From: Bradyrhizobium sp. AUGA SZCCT0158
GTDB taxonomy: Bacteria > Pseudomonadota > Alphaproteobacteria > Rhizobiales > Xanthobacteraceae
NCBI RefSeq assembly: GCF_018130065.1
Contig: NZ_JAFCME010000010.1
Location: forward strand, 62,001-126,000
Direction of reading: 5' to 3'
Length of the DNA: 64,000 nt
This document shows positions 42,702 through 51,922 of this stretch, in pieces. The notes under the pieces are model-generated. The model was not told the DNA's origin, made no database searches, and saw only the letters and a list, made by a program, of their open reading frames with translations. The stretch's first letter is position 1. Every line of letters starts with the position of its first letter. Made by a program: the position numbers and the translations under genes.

Positions 42702-45155
42702 ATGACTCCTCCTGATCATTCCAACCCACTTCCTGAAGCAGCCGCCGCGGAAAGGCTGCGTCAACATCTCGAAGAAATCGCGCGCGAGCGCGACCGGGCT
42801 CATCGCGCGCTGCAGGAACGCGAGGCGGAGCTGGCGCGGATCCAGCGAATAGCCGGTGTCGGCGGCCTCGAGATCGATTTTCGCGACGGCGTCAAGAATC
42901 GCCGCTCTCCGGAATACCTCCTCGTTCACGGGCTGCCGCCCGAGGCGGCCGGCGAGACCTATTCGGACTGGGTTAGTCGAATCCATCCCGAAGATCGCGA
43001 GCGGACGGTCAAACATCTGTTCGGCGTGCTGCGGAGCGAGAGCCAGGACTATTCGGCCGAATACCGCATCATTCGGCCGAATGACGGCAACATCAGGTGG
43101 ATCCGCGTCGTTGCGAAGATCGAGCGCGGCCGCGACGGTCGCGCGCAGCGCCTGGTCGGCGCCGATCTCGACGTGTCAGGTCAGATGCTGGCCCAGGAAA
43201 CGCTGCGCGAAAGCGAGGAGCGCTTCCGCCTGATCGCCGACAGCGCCCCCGTCCCGATCTGGGTCACCAAGCTCGACCGCACGCGCTCTTTCGCCAACCA
43301 GGCCTATGTCGATTTCCTCGGGTTGCCGTTCGAGCAGGCGATCGGGTTCGACTGGCGCAAGGTGCTGCATCCGGAGGACCTGCCGCGCATCCTGCAGGAG
43401 TCGGTCGCCGGCGAGGCCTCGCTGAAGCCGTTCGTGCTGGAGGCCCGCTACAAGCGCGCAGACGGCGAATGGCGCTGGCTGAGGTCGGAATCCCAGCCGC
43501 GCTGGGACCCGACCGGAAACCACATCGGCTTCATCGGCGTCGCCCACGACATCACCGCCGCCAAGCAGGCCGAAACCGAACTGCGGAGACTGAACGAAAC
43601 CCTGGAACTGCGAATTACCGAGCGGACGGCGCAACTGGAATCCAACGAAGCCCAGATGCGCGCGATTTTCGAGACCAGCCACCAGTACCAGGCGCTGCTC
43701 AATCCCCATGGCGATGTGCTCTACGCCAACAAGACGGCGCTGGACGGCATTCGCGCCGACGCCGCCGACGTCATTGGCAAGCCGTTCTGGGAAACGCCGT
43801 GGTTTGGCGCCACCGAGGGCATGCCTGACGCCGTCCGCAATGCCTTCGTCGCGGTCATGAGGGGCGACGAGGTGAAGACCGAGATGCGGCTGCATCTGCC
43901 GGTCGGCGAGCGCTATTTCGACTTCGCGATGCGCCCCTTGCGCGACCAGCACGGCGCCGTCATCGGTGCGGTTCCGGAAGCCATCGACATCACCGAGCGC
44001 CGCAAGGGCGAGGAAGCGCTGCGGCAGTCGCAGAAGATGGAAGCGGTCGGCCAATTGACCGGCGGTGTTGCGCACGATTTCAACAATCTCCTGACCATCA
44101 TCCGTTCCGCCACCGACTTCCTGCGCCGCCGCGACCTGCCGGATGAGCGGCGCCGGCGTTACATCGATGCGATTTCCGATACCGTGGAACGCGCCTCGAA
44201 ACTGACCGCGCAATTGCTGGCGTTTGCCCGCCGGCAGCCGCTCAAGCCCCAGGTGTTCGATGTCGGCGCCCAGGTCGAAGCCGTCGCCCAGCTGGTTCGT
44301 CCGCTTGTCGGCCCAAGGATCAGGATCGAGGTCGATATTTCAGCACCCGACTGCTTCGCGATTGCCGATATCGCGCAGTTCGAGACCGCGCTGATCAATC
44401 TTGCGGTCAACGCGCGCGACGCCATGGAGGGCGAAGGCCGGCTCGCGATCAGCGTCAGGAAGGCTCATTCCATCCCTGCCCTGCGTGCCCAGACCGGACG
44501 CAGCGGCGACTTCGTCGCCATCGCCATGACCGACACCGGCCTTGGTATCACCCCCGAGCACATCGAGGCGATCTTCGAACCGTTCTTCACCACCAAGGAA
44601 GTCGGCAAGGGAACCGGGCTCGGCCTCAGCCAGGCCTTCGGCTTTGCCAAGCAATCCGGCGGCGATATCGCCGTTCTCAGCGAGCCCGGACAGGGCGCGA
44701 CCTTCACCATCTACCTGCCGCAGGCCGCGATGCCGACCCAGGCGGCGGAAGCCGCGGCCGCAGGCCAGGAGCCCGGCCCGCGCGGACGCGGCTACCGCGT
44801 TCTCGTGGTCGAGGACAATGACGATGTCGGACAGTTCTCCACCGAGCTGTTGGAGGACCTCGGCTACATGGTGCGCCGCGCCGACAATGCCGACACCGCG
44901 CTGGCGATCCTGGCCGAGGACGAGTTTGCCGCCGATCTGGTATTCTCCGACGTCATCATGCCCGGTATGAACGGGGTCGAGCTCGCCGGCGTCATTCGCG
45001 AACGTTATCCGGGCCTGCCCGTGGTGCTGACCAGCGGTTACAGCAACGTACTGGCGGAAAATGCCCATCGCGGCTTCGAGCTGATTCAGAAACCCTATTC
45101 GGTCGAGTCGCTGTCGCGCATCCTGCGGAAGGCGATTTCAGACGCGCGGCTTTAG
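42702..45155 (+). CDS. Hybrid histidine kinase with three PAS domains and a receiver
   Basis: About 817 residues from the ATG at 42702. A coiled coil (about 10-45) is followed by three PAS/PAC domains (about 50-170, 175-295 and 320-435), HisKA with a phospho-accepting His near 458 in GGVAHDFNNLL, HATPase (DTGLGITP, GKGTGLGLSQ) and a receiver (about 690-815) with FSDVIMPGMNG. No membrane segment, so it senses in the cytoplasm. It shares domain style with the hybrid kinase at 32497. Confidence 0.92.
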   Translation: MTPPDHSNPLPEAAAAERLRQHLEEIARERDRAHRALQEREAELARIQRIAGVGGLEIDFRDGVKNRRSPEYLLVHGLPPEAAGETYSDWVSRIHPEDRERTVKHLFGVLRSESQDYSAEYRIIRPNDGNIRWIRVVAKIERGRDGRAQRLVGADLDVSGQMLAQETLRESEERFRLIADSAPVPIWVTKLDRTRSFANQAYVDFLGLPFEQAIGFDWRKVLHPEDLPRILQESVAGEASLKPFVLEARYKRADGEWRWLRSESQPRWDPTGNHIGFIGVAHDITAAKQAETELRRLNETLELRITERTAQLESNEAQMRAIFETSHQYQALLNPHGDVLYANKTALDGIRADAADVIGKPFWETPWFGATEGMPDAVRNAFVAVMRGDEVKTEMRLHLPVGERYFDFAMRPLRDQHGAVIGAVPEAIDITERRKGEEALRQSQKMEAVGQLTGGVAHDFNNLLTIIRSATDFLRRRDLPDERRRRYIDAISDTVERASKLTAQLLAFARRQPLKPQVFDVGAQVEAVAQLVRPLVGPRIRIEVDISAPDCFAIADIAQFETALINLAVNARDAMEGEGRLAISVRKAHSIPALRAQTGRSGDFVAIAMTDTGLGITPEHIEAIFEPFFTTKEVGKGTGLGLSQAFGFAKQSGGDIAVLSEPGQGATFTIYLPQAAMPTQAAEAAAAGQEPGPRGRGYRVLVVEDNDDVGQFSTELLEDLGYMVRRADNADTALAILAEDEFAADLVFSDVIMPGMNGVELAGVIRERYPGLPVVLTSGYSNVLAENAHRGFELIQKPYSVESLSRILRKAISDARL

Positions 45156-45171
45156 CGGCGATCGGCAGCCG

Positions 45172-47892
45172 TTACGCCGCATTCTCGACCGCGGTCGGGC
45201 ACGCGGCCAGCAGCGCGCGGATTTCATGCGCCGGCCGGGCCGCGCTGAACAGGTATCCCTGCATCTGGGTGCAGCCCAGATTCTGCACGGTTTCGCGCTG
45301 CTGCAAGGTCTCGACACCTTCGGCCGTCGTGATCATGTCGCGGTCGGCCGCGATGCTCACCACCGCCTTGATGATGGAGGCCGAACTCGAATTGCAGGTG
45401 ACTTCCTTGACGAAGCTGCGGTCGATCTTGATCTTGTCGAACGGGAAGCGCTGCAGATATTGCAGCGAGGAATAGCCGGTTCCGAAATCGTCGAGCGCGA
45501 TGTGAACCCCGAGCGCGCGCAATTGATTTAGCGCCACAAGCGCGGCGTCATCGTCCGCGATCAAGACCGCCTCGGTGATCTCAAGCTCCAGCCGGCGCGG
45601 ATCGAGCCCGGTGTCGGCGAGTACAGCGGCGACCTTCAGCGACAGCGACTGCGAGCGGAACTGGATCGGCGAGACGTTGACGGCAACGCGCACATGCGCC
45701 GGCCAGGTGGTCGCTTCGGCGCAGGCGGTCCGCAGCACCCACTGTCCGATCTCCTCGATCAGGCCGGTCTCCTCGGCCACCGGAATGAAATCGGCGGGCG
45801 AAACCATGCCGCGCAGCGGATGCCGCCAGCGCAGCAGAGCTTCGCAGCCCCTGACCTCGTCGTTGCGCAAATCGACCAGTGGCTGGTAGTGCAGTTCGAA
45901 TCCGCCATCGACCAGCGCCGCGCGCATATCGCTCTCGAGCTCGCGGCGACGGTTGGCCTGCTTTTCCATGCTCGGTTCGAAGAAGCGATAGGTCCGGCGG
46001 CCCGCCGCCTTCGCCGCATACATCGCCAGGTCAGCGCTCTTCAGCAGCGCGAACAGATCGAAGCCGTGACGCGGCGCGACTGCGACGCCGATGCTGGCGT
46101 CGCTGGAAAGGCGATGGCCGTTGCAATCGAACGGCGTCCGCAGCCGATCGTAAATCCGCGCGACCAGAATGCTGACGTCGTTATCACACGTGACGTGACG
46201 CTGCACGACGGCGAACTCATCGCCGCCGAGACGGGCGACGAAGTCTTCGGGCCCGACCGACTGGCGCAGGCGATCCGCGACGCCCTTGAGGAATTCGTCG
46301 CCGATCAGATGCCCGAGCGAATCGTTGATGCGCTTGAACTCGTCGATGTCGATGTAGAGGATCGCGAATTGCGCGGCTTCGGATTCCCCGAGCAGCGCTT
46401 CGGCATGGCGCTGGAACAGCGTGCGGTTCGGCAGGTTGGTCAGCGCGTCGTAATGGGCGAGATGCTGGATCCTCGCCTGGACGCGCCGCCTCTCGGTCAC
46501 GTCTTCCAGCGTGGTCGCCCAGCCGCCGTCCGGCGAGCGCTGGTAGATCAGCTGGATCGTGCGCCCGTCAGGTGTCGTCGTCTCGATGATCCGAACGCCG
46601 TCGTCCGTGGGGCTCAGAAATCTCGCGCAATAGGCGTCGACGTCGCCGACAAAGGAGCCCTGCTCCTGGCGATGCAGGATGATGTCGCGCAAATGGCAAC
46701 CTGGTTTGACGATGTCGGGTGATACGCCGAACATGTCGATATATTGCTGGTTGCAGACCACGAGGCGGGCCGAGGAATCGAACAGCAACAGGCCTTGAGT
46801 CATGTTGTTGATGGCGGCGTCCAGATGCTGGGTCTTTTCCGACAGCTTGTACTGGGCTGCTGCATGCTGGCTGCGCAACTGGCGCACGATCAGGAAGATC
46901 ATGACGACAACGACGATGATCGCGAGCGCCGCCGCGCAAAACTGCAGTTTGGTCTGCGCCCGCCAATCGGCCAGCGCGGTCTCGGTCTTGGTGGTCGCAA
47001 CGATCAGGATCGGAAAATGCATGAGCGAGCGGACCGCACCAACCTTGTCCTCATTCTCCGACGAGCTGGTGAAGCGTCCCGAGATGTTGCCGTTCAGGGC
47101 GAGCGCCCGCTGAAACGACGGCGACTTGGCGACGTTCACGCCGAGCAGCTTGGCTTCTTTCGGATAACGGGCGATGATAGTGCCGTCGCGGTGGATCATC
47201 GAAATCGCGGTATCGCTGTCCAGCGCCAGGGAGCCCACAAAAGCTTCGAAATGCGACGGCTCGACGCCGCGGCTGGCAAAGCCGATGATCTCGCCATTGC
47301 GGCCGACGATCTTGCGCGCAAACACCGTGGTCCAGACTTTCGTGACCTTGCTGACGACCGGTTCGACGATCACGTCGGGCGTCGGCTTTCCCGAGGTGAA
47401 TTCCTGGAAATAACGCCGGTCGGAAATGTTCACGTCCCCCACCGGCCACATCTGGGAGGTATTGATCAGCCAGCCCTTGGCATTGAACAGGTTCAGGGCG
47501 CCGACATGCGGCAGCGTCGCAAGCCTTGTGCGCACCATCTCATGCGCGCTCAAGGTCGACATTTTCCTTTCGAATTCGTCTGGTGTGTTGACCCCACCGG
47601 CCCGGATATAGTTCAGGACGTCGTCGTGCACGTGCTGGAGATCGCTGAGCTGCTGGTCGAAATGGCGCGACAGCAGCAGCGCGGTGTTGTTGAGTTCGCG
47701 CTCGGCAACGTCCAGCGCACGCTCGCGGAATTGCAGCGCGAAATAGCCGGTGCCGAGCATGATCGCGATCACCGTCGCCGCGGCGCACAGAATGAGCCAC
47801 TGCACCACGCTCAGGCGCATCCGGGACAGCACGCCGGCGATTGACCACCGCAGGCTCCCCGCCATGACGCTATCCGATGCACTACCCGGCAT
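45172..47892 (-). CDS. GGDEF-EAL protein with Cache and PAS sensors
   Basis: About 906 residues from the ATG at 47892, which has GGGGGCGG upstream; ATG 47865 and TTG 47937 are alternatives. An N-terminal transmembrane segment and a second at about 290-312 flank a periplasmic Cache domain. A PAS domain (about 345-450), GGDEF (about 460-620) and EAL (about 640-890) follow. Both active sites are intact: LGGDEFAVVQ near 555 and CEALLRWRHP near 680. It may make or degrade c-di-GMP. It converges with the hybrid kinase. Confidence 0.92.
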   Translation of the reverse strand: MPGSASDSVMAGSLRWSIAGVLSRMRLSVVQWLILCAAATVIAIMLGTGYFALQFRERALDVAERELNNTALLLSRHFDQQLSDLQHVHDDVLNYIRAGGVNTPDEFERKMSTLSAHEMVRTRLATLPHVGALNLFNAKGWLINTSQMWPVGDVNISDRRYFQEFTSGKPTPDVIVEPVVSKVTKVWTTVFARKIVGRNGEIIGFASRGVEPSHFEAFVGSLALDSDTAISMIHRDGTIIARYPKEAKLLGVNVAKSPSFQRALALNGNISGRFTSSSENEDKVGAVRSLMHFPILIVATTKTETALADWRAQTKLQFCAAALAIIVVVVMIFLIVRQLRSQHAAAQYKLSEKTQHLDAAINNMTQGLLLFDSSARLVVCNQQYIDMFGVSPDIVKPGCHLRDIILHRQEQGSFVGDVDAYCARFLSPTDDGVRIIETTTPDGRTIQLIYQRSPDGGWATTLEDVTERRRVQARIQHLAHYDALTNLPNRTLFQRHAEALLGESEAAQFAILYIDIDEFKRINDSLGHLIGDEFLKGVADRLRQSVGPEDFVARLGGDEFAVVQRHVTCDNDVSILVARIYDRLRTPFDCNGHRLSSDASIGVAVAPRHGFDLFALLKSADLAMYAAKAAGRRTYRFFEPSMEKQANRRRELESDMRAALVDGGFELHYQPLVDLRNDEVRGCEALLRWRHPLRGMVSPADFIPVAEETGLIEEIGQWVLRTACAEATTWPAHVRVAVNVSPIQFRSQSLSLKVAAVLADTGLDPRRLELEITEAVLIADDDAALVALNQLRALGVHIALDDFGTGYSSLQYLQRFPFDKIKIDRSFVKEVTCNSSSASIIKAVVSIAADRDMITTAEGVETLQQRETVQNLGCTQMQGYLFSAARPAHEIRALLAACPTAVENAA

Positions 47893-47986
47893 TCTTGTCC
47901 GCCCCCACAGTCGCTTTTGTACGGGAAGACAACCCAAGAGGGCGTTAGCAAAATCAGTTATTGCGGGGTTAAAGCGCGCACCCGGA

Positions 47987-48511
47987 TCAGGCCATTTCCG
48001 GAACTTCCGCCTCTTTCAAGCTGCACTCGATCAAGGCCCCGTCGATCGCGAATGCCGAGAATGGCGAAAGCTCCGTCACGACCTGCAGCGCCGCGAAGAA
48101 CTGCGCATCGCCGGGGCTCTTGAGGAAGAACCGGACATGCCCCGCCGACAGCGTGTCGCGCGACAACCATACGATCCCGGAGAACAGGGCGACCATGGTC
48201 TGCGCGTACTGGCCCGATGTCGCGACCCCGAGTTCGTAGAGCGGCGAGACCACGACAAAGCGCGCGCGCAGGATCGGGGTCGGGAATTTGCTCATCATCA
48301 GGCGGCTGACCTGACAAGCCGCGTGAATCTTCTCTCCGTCCGAAAGGCAATACAGCGTCGGGTTGTCGCCGTCCTTGGTCAGGGCGTCGAACGCCGCGTA
48401 GCTACCGTTCGAAAACGTGGAAAAGTCTTCGCCGACGCTTTCAGCGTCCTTTTTCCATTGCGCCTTGATCGAACGCCAGGACTTGTCGGAGCTCATCGGC
48501 AGGAGGCGCAT
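47987..48511 (-). CDS. Conserved hypothetical protein
   Basis: 174 residues from the ATG at 48511 (MRLLPMSSDKSWRSIKAQW); MSSDK at 48496 is an alternative. The middle is alpha/beta, with NPTLYCLSDGEKIHAACQVS and ILRARFVVVSPLYELG. No signal peptide, membrane segment or motif I know. Confidence 0.6.
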   Translation of the reverse strand: MRLLPMSSDKSWRSIKAQWKKDAESVGEDFSTFSNGSYAAFDALTKDGDNPTLYCLSDGEKIHAACQVSRLMMSKFPTPILRARFVVVSPLYELGVATSGQYAQTMVALFSGIVWLSRDTLSAGHVRFFLKSPGDAQFFAALQVVTELSPFSAFAIDGALIECSLKEAEVPEMA

Positions 48512-48687
48512 GATTAACCGGTGGTTAACACAGGACGTGGTCACCGGTATTTTATAGCCTTCGGCTAAACGTTTGCTTACGGCCTGGGTCCGGCGGCAAA
48601 CATTTGTGACGATTCGTTGATGCCCAGGGTGTCGGCGCAGGCTCGCCTTGCCGCGGGGCAGCATCGCCTCCGACTGAAGCGCTAGCC

Positions 48688-49134
48688 TTAGCCCGCAGCG
48701 ATATCGATCAGCGCGATCCCGAGATCTGCCCGCTTCTTCCGCCGCAGCTTGGCGGGGACTTCGGTCAGCACCACCTCGAGTGTCGGCCGCACCGTGCCGG
48801 AAAGCAAATGGCCGCCCCGCGTCGATCCGTCGGACAGTCCGAGCACGATGTGGACGTGAAGGCTGGCCTTGCCGTCATCGCCGACGGCAACGTCGCCGAG
48901 CGCGCTCAGCACTTCGCATTGTTCGTTGACCTCGATCTTCTTGTAGGTCTTCGTTGCAAAATCGAACCAGCCGACGACAGCCTTTTCGAAGGCGCCGATC
49001 GCCGTCACGGACGCCGCCGTCATCCTTGCCTCGTTCGCAAACCGCGTCAGCGCCGCGAACGCCTCTTCGCCGGACTCCAGAATGACGACGTGGATCCGCC
49101 CGCCGGGGTCGTCGGCAACAAGCTGGTTCTTCAT
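48688..49134 (-). CDS. PPC-domain (DUF296) protein
   Basis: 148 residues from the ATG at 49134 (MKNQLVADDPGGRIHVVILE). The PPC/DUF296 fold is seen in SVTAIGAFEKAVVGWFD, SLHVHIVLGLSDGSTRGGHL and a late VRPTLEVVLTEVP. In plants the domain follows AT-hooks; bacterial stand-alone forms bind metal through His residues. The function is unknown. Confidence 0.85.
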   Translation of the reverse strand: MKNQLVADDPGGRIHVVILESGEEAFAALTRFANEARMTAASVTAIGAFEKAVVGWFDFATKTYKKIEVNEQCEVLSALGDVAVGDDGKASLHVHIVLGLSDGSTRGGHLLSGTVRPTLEVVLTEVPAKLRRKKRADLGIALIDIAAG

Positions 49135-49190
49135 ATCGATATCCTGCGTTTGCGGCCGCGGTACATGGCTTCTCATCGGCGAGCGATCGC

Positions 49191-49478
49191 CTAGGCCTTC
49201 TTGCCGGGCGGATCGCCGCCTTCATCCACGCGGCTCACCTGCTGGGCGCGCGCCTTGTCCTTTGGCTGATCCTGTCCGCGTTCATCGCGGACGATGCCCT
49301 GATCCGCACCCTTGGCACGATCCTTATCTCGTTCCTTGGCCCGATCCTCTGAGGGTTCAGCCTCACTCTCCGCTTTCCGCAACCGCGACTGGCCTTCCCT
49401 CACCAGCAACTCATCGCCGAGCATCTGTCCAATCACCTGCTCGGTTTGCGCCTCTGCTTTCTCTCTGAAGGTGCTCAT
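49191..49478 (-). CDS. Small charged protein, CsbD-like N-terminus
   Basis: 95 residues. The first 35 (EKAEAQTEQVIGQMLGDELL) resemble a CsbD-type stress protein; the rest is a charged, disordered stretch with RAKERDKDRAKGADQG. No other features. It starts about 130 bases after the tautomerase stop on the same strand. Confidence 0.55.
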   Translation of the reverse strand: MSTFREKAEAQTEQVIGQMLGDELLVREGQSRLRKAESEAEPSEDRAKERDKDRAKGADQGIVRDERGQDQPKDKARAQQVSRVDEGGDPPGKKA

Positions 49479-49604
49479 GCAAATCTCCTTTCATGGAGAA
49501 CGGTTGAAAGCAGCAAAGTTTCCGGTGGAGCCGATCAAAGATCTGCATACGAATGGGTTCCGTCTGCATACGAGACAGTTCCGAGCTGACTAACGATCCT
49601 CTGC

Positions 49605-49982
49605 TCAAGCGAATTGCGCGAGCCCGTGGCCGACGGACCAATTCTCCTTCGCGGCGTCGAGCACGTTCACGAACACATCCTCCGGCCGTATGCCGGGGCG
49701 CTCGCCAAGCAACTCCGCGATCCGCCGGAACAGCACTTTCTTCTGTTCCGCGGTGCGGGTGTCGAACACGGTGATCTGGATAAACACGAGGTCGTCGCTC
49801 CGGACGACGCCAAAGGCATTGCCGTAACGGAAGTTCGCTGCGTCATGCTCCGTGATGGTCATGAACTGGTCGTCTTCGGGCACGTTCAACGCTTCGCGCA
49901 TCGCGCGATAAAGACTGTCGAAGATCGCCTGGCGGTAGGCTTCCGGCTTTCCGGCCCGCAGTGAGATGTGTAGCAGCGGCAC
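49605..49982 (-). CDS. Tautomerase-family protein, module 2
   Basis: 125 residues. Met removal leaves Pro1 (MPLLHISLRAGKPEAY), followed by IFDSLYRAMREALNVPEDDQ and the conserved RSDDLVFIQITVF strand. It is of the longer tautomerase group, probably two fused beta-alpha-beta units. It is divergent from the LysR gene 110 bases away and mirrors the pair at 28.2-29.6 kb. Confidence 0.85.
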   Translation of the reverse strand: MPLLHISLRAGKPEAYRQAIFDSLYRAMREALNVPEDDQFMTITEHDAANFRYGNAFGVVRSDDLVFIQITVFDTRTAEQKKVLFRRIAELLGERPGIRPEDVFVNVLDAAKENWSVGHGLAQFA

Positions 49983-50078
49983 AGCTGATCCTTTCCATAT
50001 CGTCCTGGTCCATTTGGACTGGCCGTAACGCTAAATGCCGCCAGACTATTTTGACATGCTATGGATACGGATATCAGC

Positions 50079-50084
50079 TATAAT
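50079..50084 (+). promoter_or_regulatory. Perfect -10 box just before the LysR start
   Basis: TATAAT ends nine bases before the ATG at 50093, so transcription would begin at or next to the start codon, giving a leaderless message. A TTGACA at 50051 is 22 bases upstream, too far for normal spacing. Confidence 0.45.
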
Positions 50085-50092
50085 GGCTGGAA

Positions 50093-50950
50093 ATGACAGA
50101 GCGCCCCCTCGACCTCGATGCCATCAGGGCTTTCGTCCGCATCGCCGAACTTGGCAGCTTCACGCGCGCGGCTGAGGCCATGCGGACGACGCAGGCCGCG
50201 GTCAGCCTGAAGCTGAAGCGGCTCGAGGAGAGGTTCGGCTGCCGGCTCATCGAGCGGACGCCCCGCTACGTGCAGCTTTCGGCGCAAGGCGCAGCCTTTC
50301 TCGATCACGCCCGTGAACTGCTGGCGGTGCACGATCGTGCGCTCGCCGTATTTGCCGGTGCCCGGCAGCGCCTCACCATCGGCATCAGCGACCATGTTGC
50401 GGGGCCGGAGCTCCCGGCGCTGATCGCACGCATGAACGCGCAAGACCCGCAGCTGTTGATCGAAATCCGGATCGGATCGTCGGGCGACCTGCTGCAAAGC
50501 TTCGACCGGCGCGAGCTCGATACGGTAATCGTCCGCCTCGAGGCCGGGCGGGACGACGGAGAAATCATTACCGAAGAGAAATTCGGCTGGTTCGCAGCAC
50601 CTGGCTGGCAGTACCGCGCGGGCGAGCCCTTGCCGCTTGCCACGATGGCCGAGCCCTGCGGCGTGCGTGCGATGGCCGGGCGGCTGCTCGATGCGGCGAA
50701 CGTGCCCTGGACGGAAATCTTCGTCGGCGGCGGCGTTGCGGCGGTTGCAGCCGCCGTCATGGCCGGGCTCGGCGTTGCGGCGTTGGCGCCGCGCATGCTG
50801 CCATTCGGCGCCGTTGAGGTCGGCCCCAAGCTCGGACTTCCCGATCTGCCGCGCTTGCCGGTCTTGCTGCACTCCAGGGTCAAGGACGGCCGGCCGCGCG
50901 ATGCGCTTGCCGCGCTTTCGGCTGCCTTCAGGAGCGTGGTCCGAGGTTAG
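50093..50950 (+). CDS. LysR-family regulator, module 2
   Basis: 285 residues. A winged helix (about 5-64) with SFTRAAEAMRTTQAAVSLKL and a PBP2-type effector domain. Similarity to the LysR at 28712-29578 runs the full length (shared GISDHxAGPELP, EEKFGWFAAPxW, EPCGVRAMA). It probably controls the divergent tautomerase gene. Its 3' end overlaps the small convergent gene at 50928 by 23 bases. Confidence 0.9.
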   Translation: MTERPLDLDAIRAFVRIAELGSFTRAAEAMRTTQAAVSLKLKRLEERFGCRLIERTPRYVQLSAQGAAFLDHARELLAVHDRALAVFAGARQRLTIGISDHVAGPELPALIARMNAQDPQLLIEIRIGSSGDLLQSFDRRELDTVIVRLEAGRDDGEIITEEKFGWFAAPGWQYRAGEPLPLATMAEPCGVRAMAGRLLDAANVPWTEIFVGGGVAAVAAAVMAGLGVAALAPRMLPFGAVEVGPKLGLPDLPRLPVLLHSRVKDGRPRDALAALSAAFRSVVRG

Positions 50951-51185
50951 CCAACGCCTCTGGTTCATGGGGCAAGGCGCTGCTCGCGCGCGAACTCGCG
51001 TCCGGCTCCGCCTGCTTCGCCGACGGCTGGCGCAGCCACTTCAGCAACTCGCGGGCGCTGAAGGCGATCACCACCTCATGGTGCCGCATGCCCTTGCCGC
51101 CCTTGACGAGGCCGAGATCGCGCACCACGCAGAAGCGCCCGCTGCTCATGCGGGCCAGGCGGCAACCTTTGAAGAAACCGAACAT
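50928..51185 (-). CDS. Small hypothetical protein
   Basis: 85 residues from the ATG at 51185 (MFGFFKGCRLARMSSGRFCV). A middle segment HHEVVIAFSARELLKWLRQP is well formed; the tail is disordered. Coding is plausible but not proven. Its end overlaps the LysR gene. Confidence 0.45.
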   Translation of the reverse strand: MFGFFKGCRLARMSSGRFCVVRDLGLVKGGKGMRHHEVVIAFSARELLKWLRQPSAKQAEPDASSRASSALPHEPEALANLGPRS

Positions 51186-51310
51186 CGCACAATGATGCAT
51201 CGGGACGCGATCCCGTCAATTCTTGACGGTGCGCGAATCCCTTTTGCGCGCGGGGATTCGTTCATCAGAACAAACACAGCACGGATGAGCGGGACGACAT
51301 CCCGGAGACA

Positions 51311-51922
51311 TCATGACCTGAGGTCATTCCCATTGATCGCCGCGTGCGACGGGAATTGCGACGATTGCTGGCGTATCTCACGTGCCGCCGGCCGCTCCGA
51401 CGGATCACGCCCGAGCACTGGCTTCAATTCGGCAAGATCGATGAAGGCGTCGGCCTGACGCCGCAGGTCGTCCGCCACCATCGGCGGCTGGCTGACAATG
51501 GTAGAGATCACGGTCACGTGGACGCCGCGGCGTTGCACCGCTTCGAGCAGCGAGCGGAAGTCGCCGTCGCCCGAGAACAGGAACATCCGGTCGACATGAT
51601 CGGCAAGCTCCATCGCGTGGACGGCGAGCTCGATATTCATGCTGCCCTTCACCTTGCGGCGGCCGCTGGGGTCGATGAACTCCTTGGTGAGCTTGGTGAC
51701 GACGGTGTAGCCGTTATAGTCGAGCCAATCGATCAGCGGGCGGACCGATGTGTATTCCTGATCCTCGATAATGGTCGTGAAATAGAACGCCCGCAGCAGC
51801 GTACCGCGGCTCTGGAATTCCTTGAGCAGACGCTTGTAATCGACGTCGAAACCAAGCGCTCTGCAGGTCGAGTAGAGATTGGCGCCATCGATAAACAGCG
51901 CGATCCTGTCGGACGATAACAT
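51311..51922 (-). CDS. NYN-domain (LabA/DUF88-like) protein
   Basis: 203 residues from the ATG at 51922. A PIN-like NYN fold carries the acidic cluster: FIDGANLY (Asp near 12), KGSMNIELAVHAMELADHVD, and LFSGDGDFRSLLEAVQRRGV. These residues bind metal in related RNases. The disordered tail starts about 180. It is probably a cytoplasmic RNA-acting enzyme; the target is unknown. Confidence 0.87.
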   Translation of the reverse strand: MLSSDRIALFIDGANLYSTCRALGFDVDYKRLLKEFQSRGTLLRAFYFTTIIEDQEYTSVRPLIDWLDYNGYTVVTKLTKEFIDPSGRRKVKGSMNIELAVHAMELADHVDRMFLFSGDGDFRSLLEAVQRRGVHVTVISTIVSQPPMVADDLRRQADAFIDLAELKPVLGRDPSERPAAREIRQQSSQFPSHAAINGNDLRS

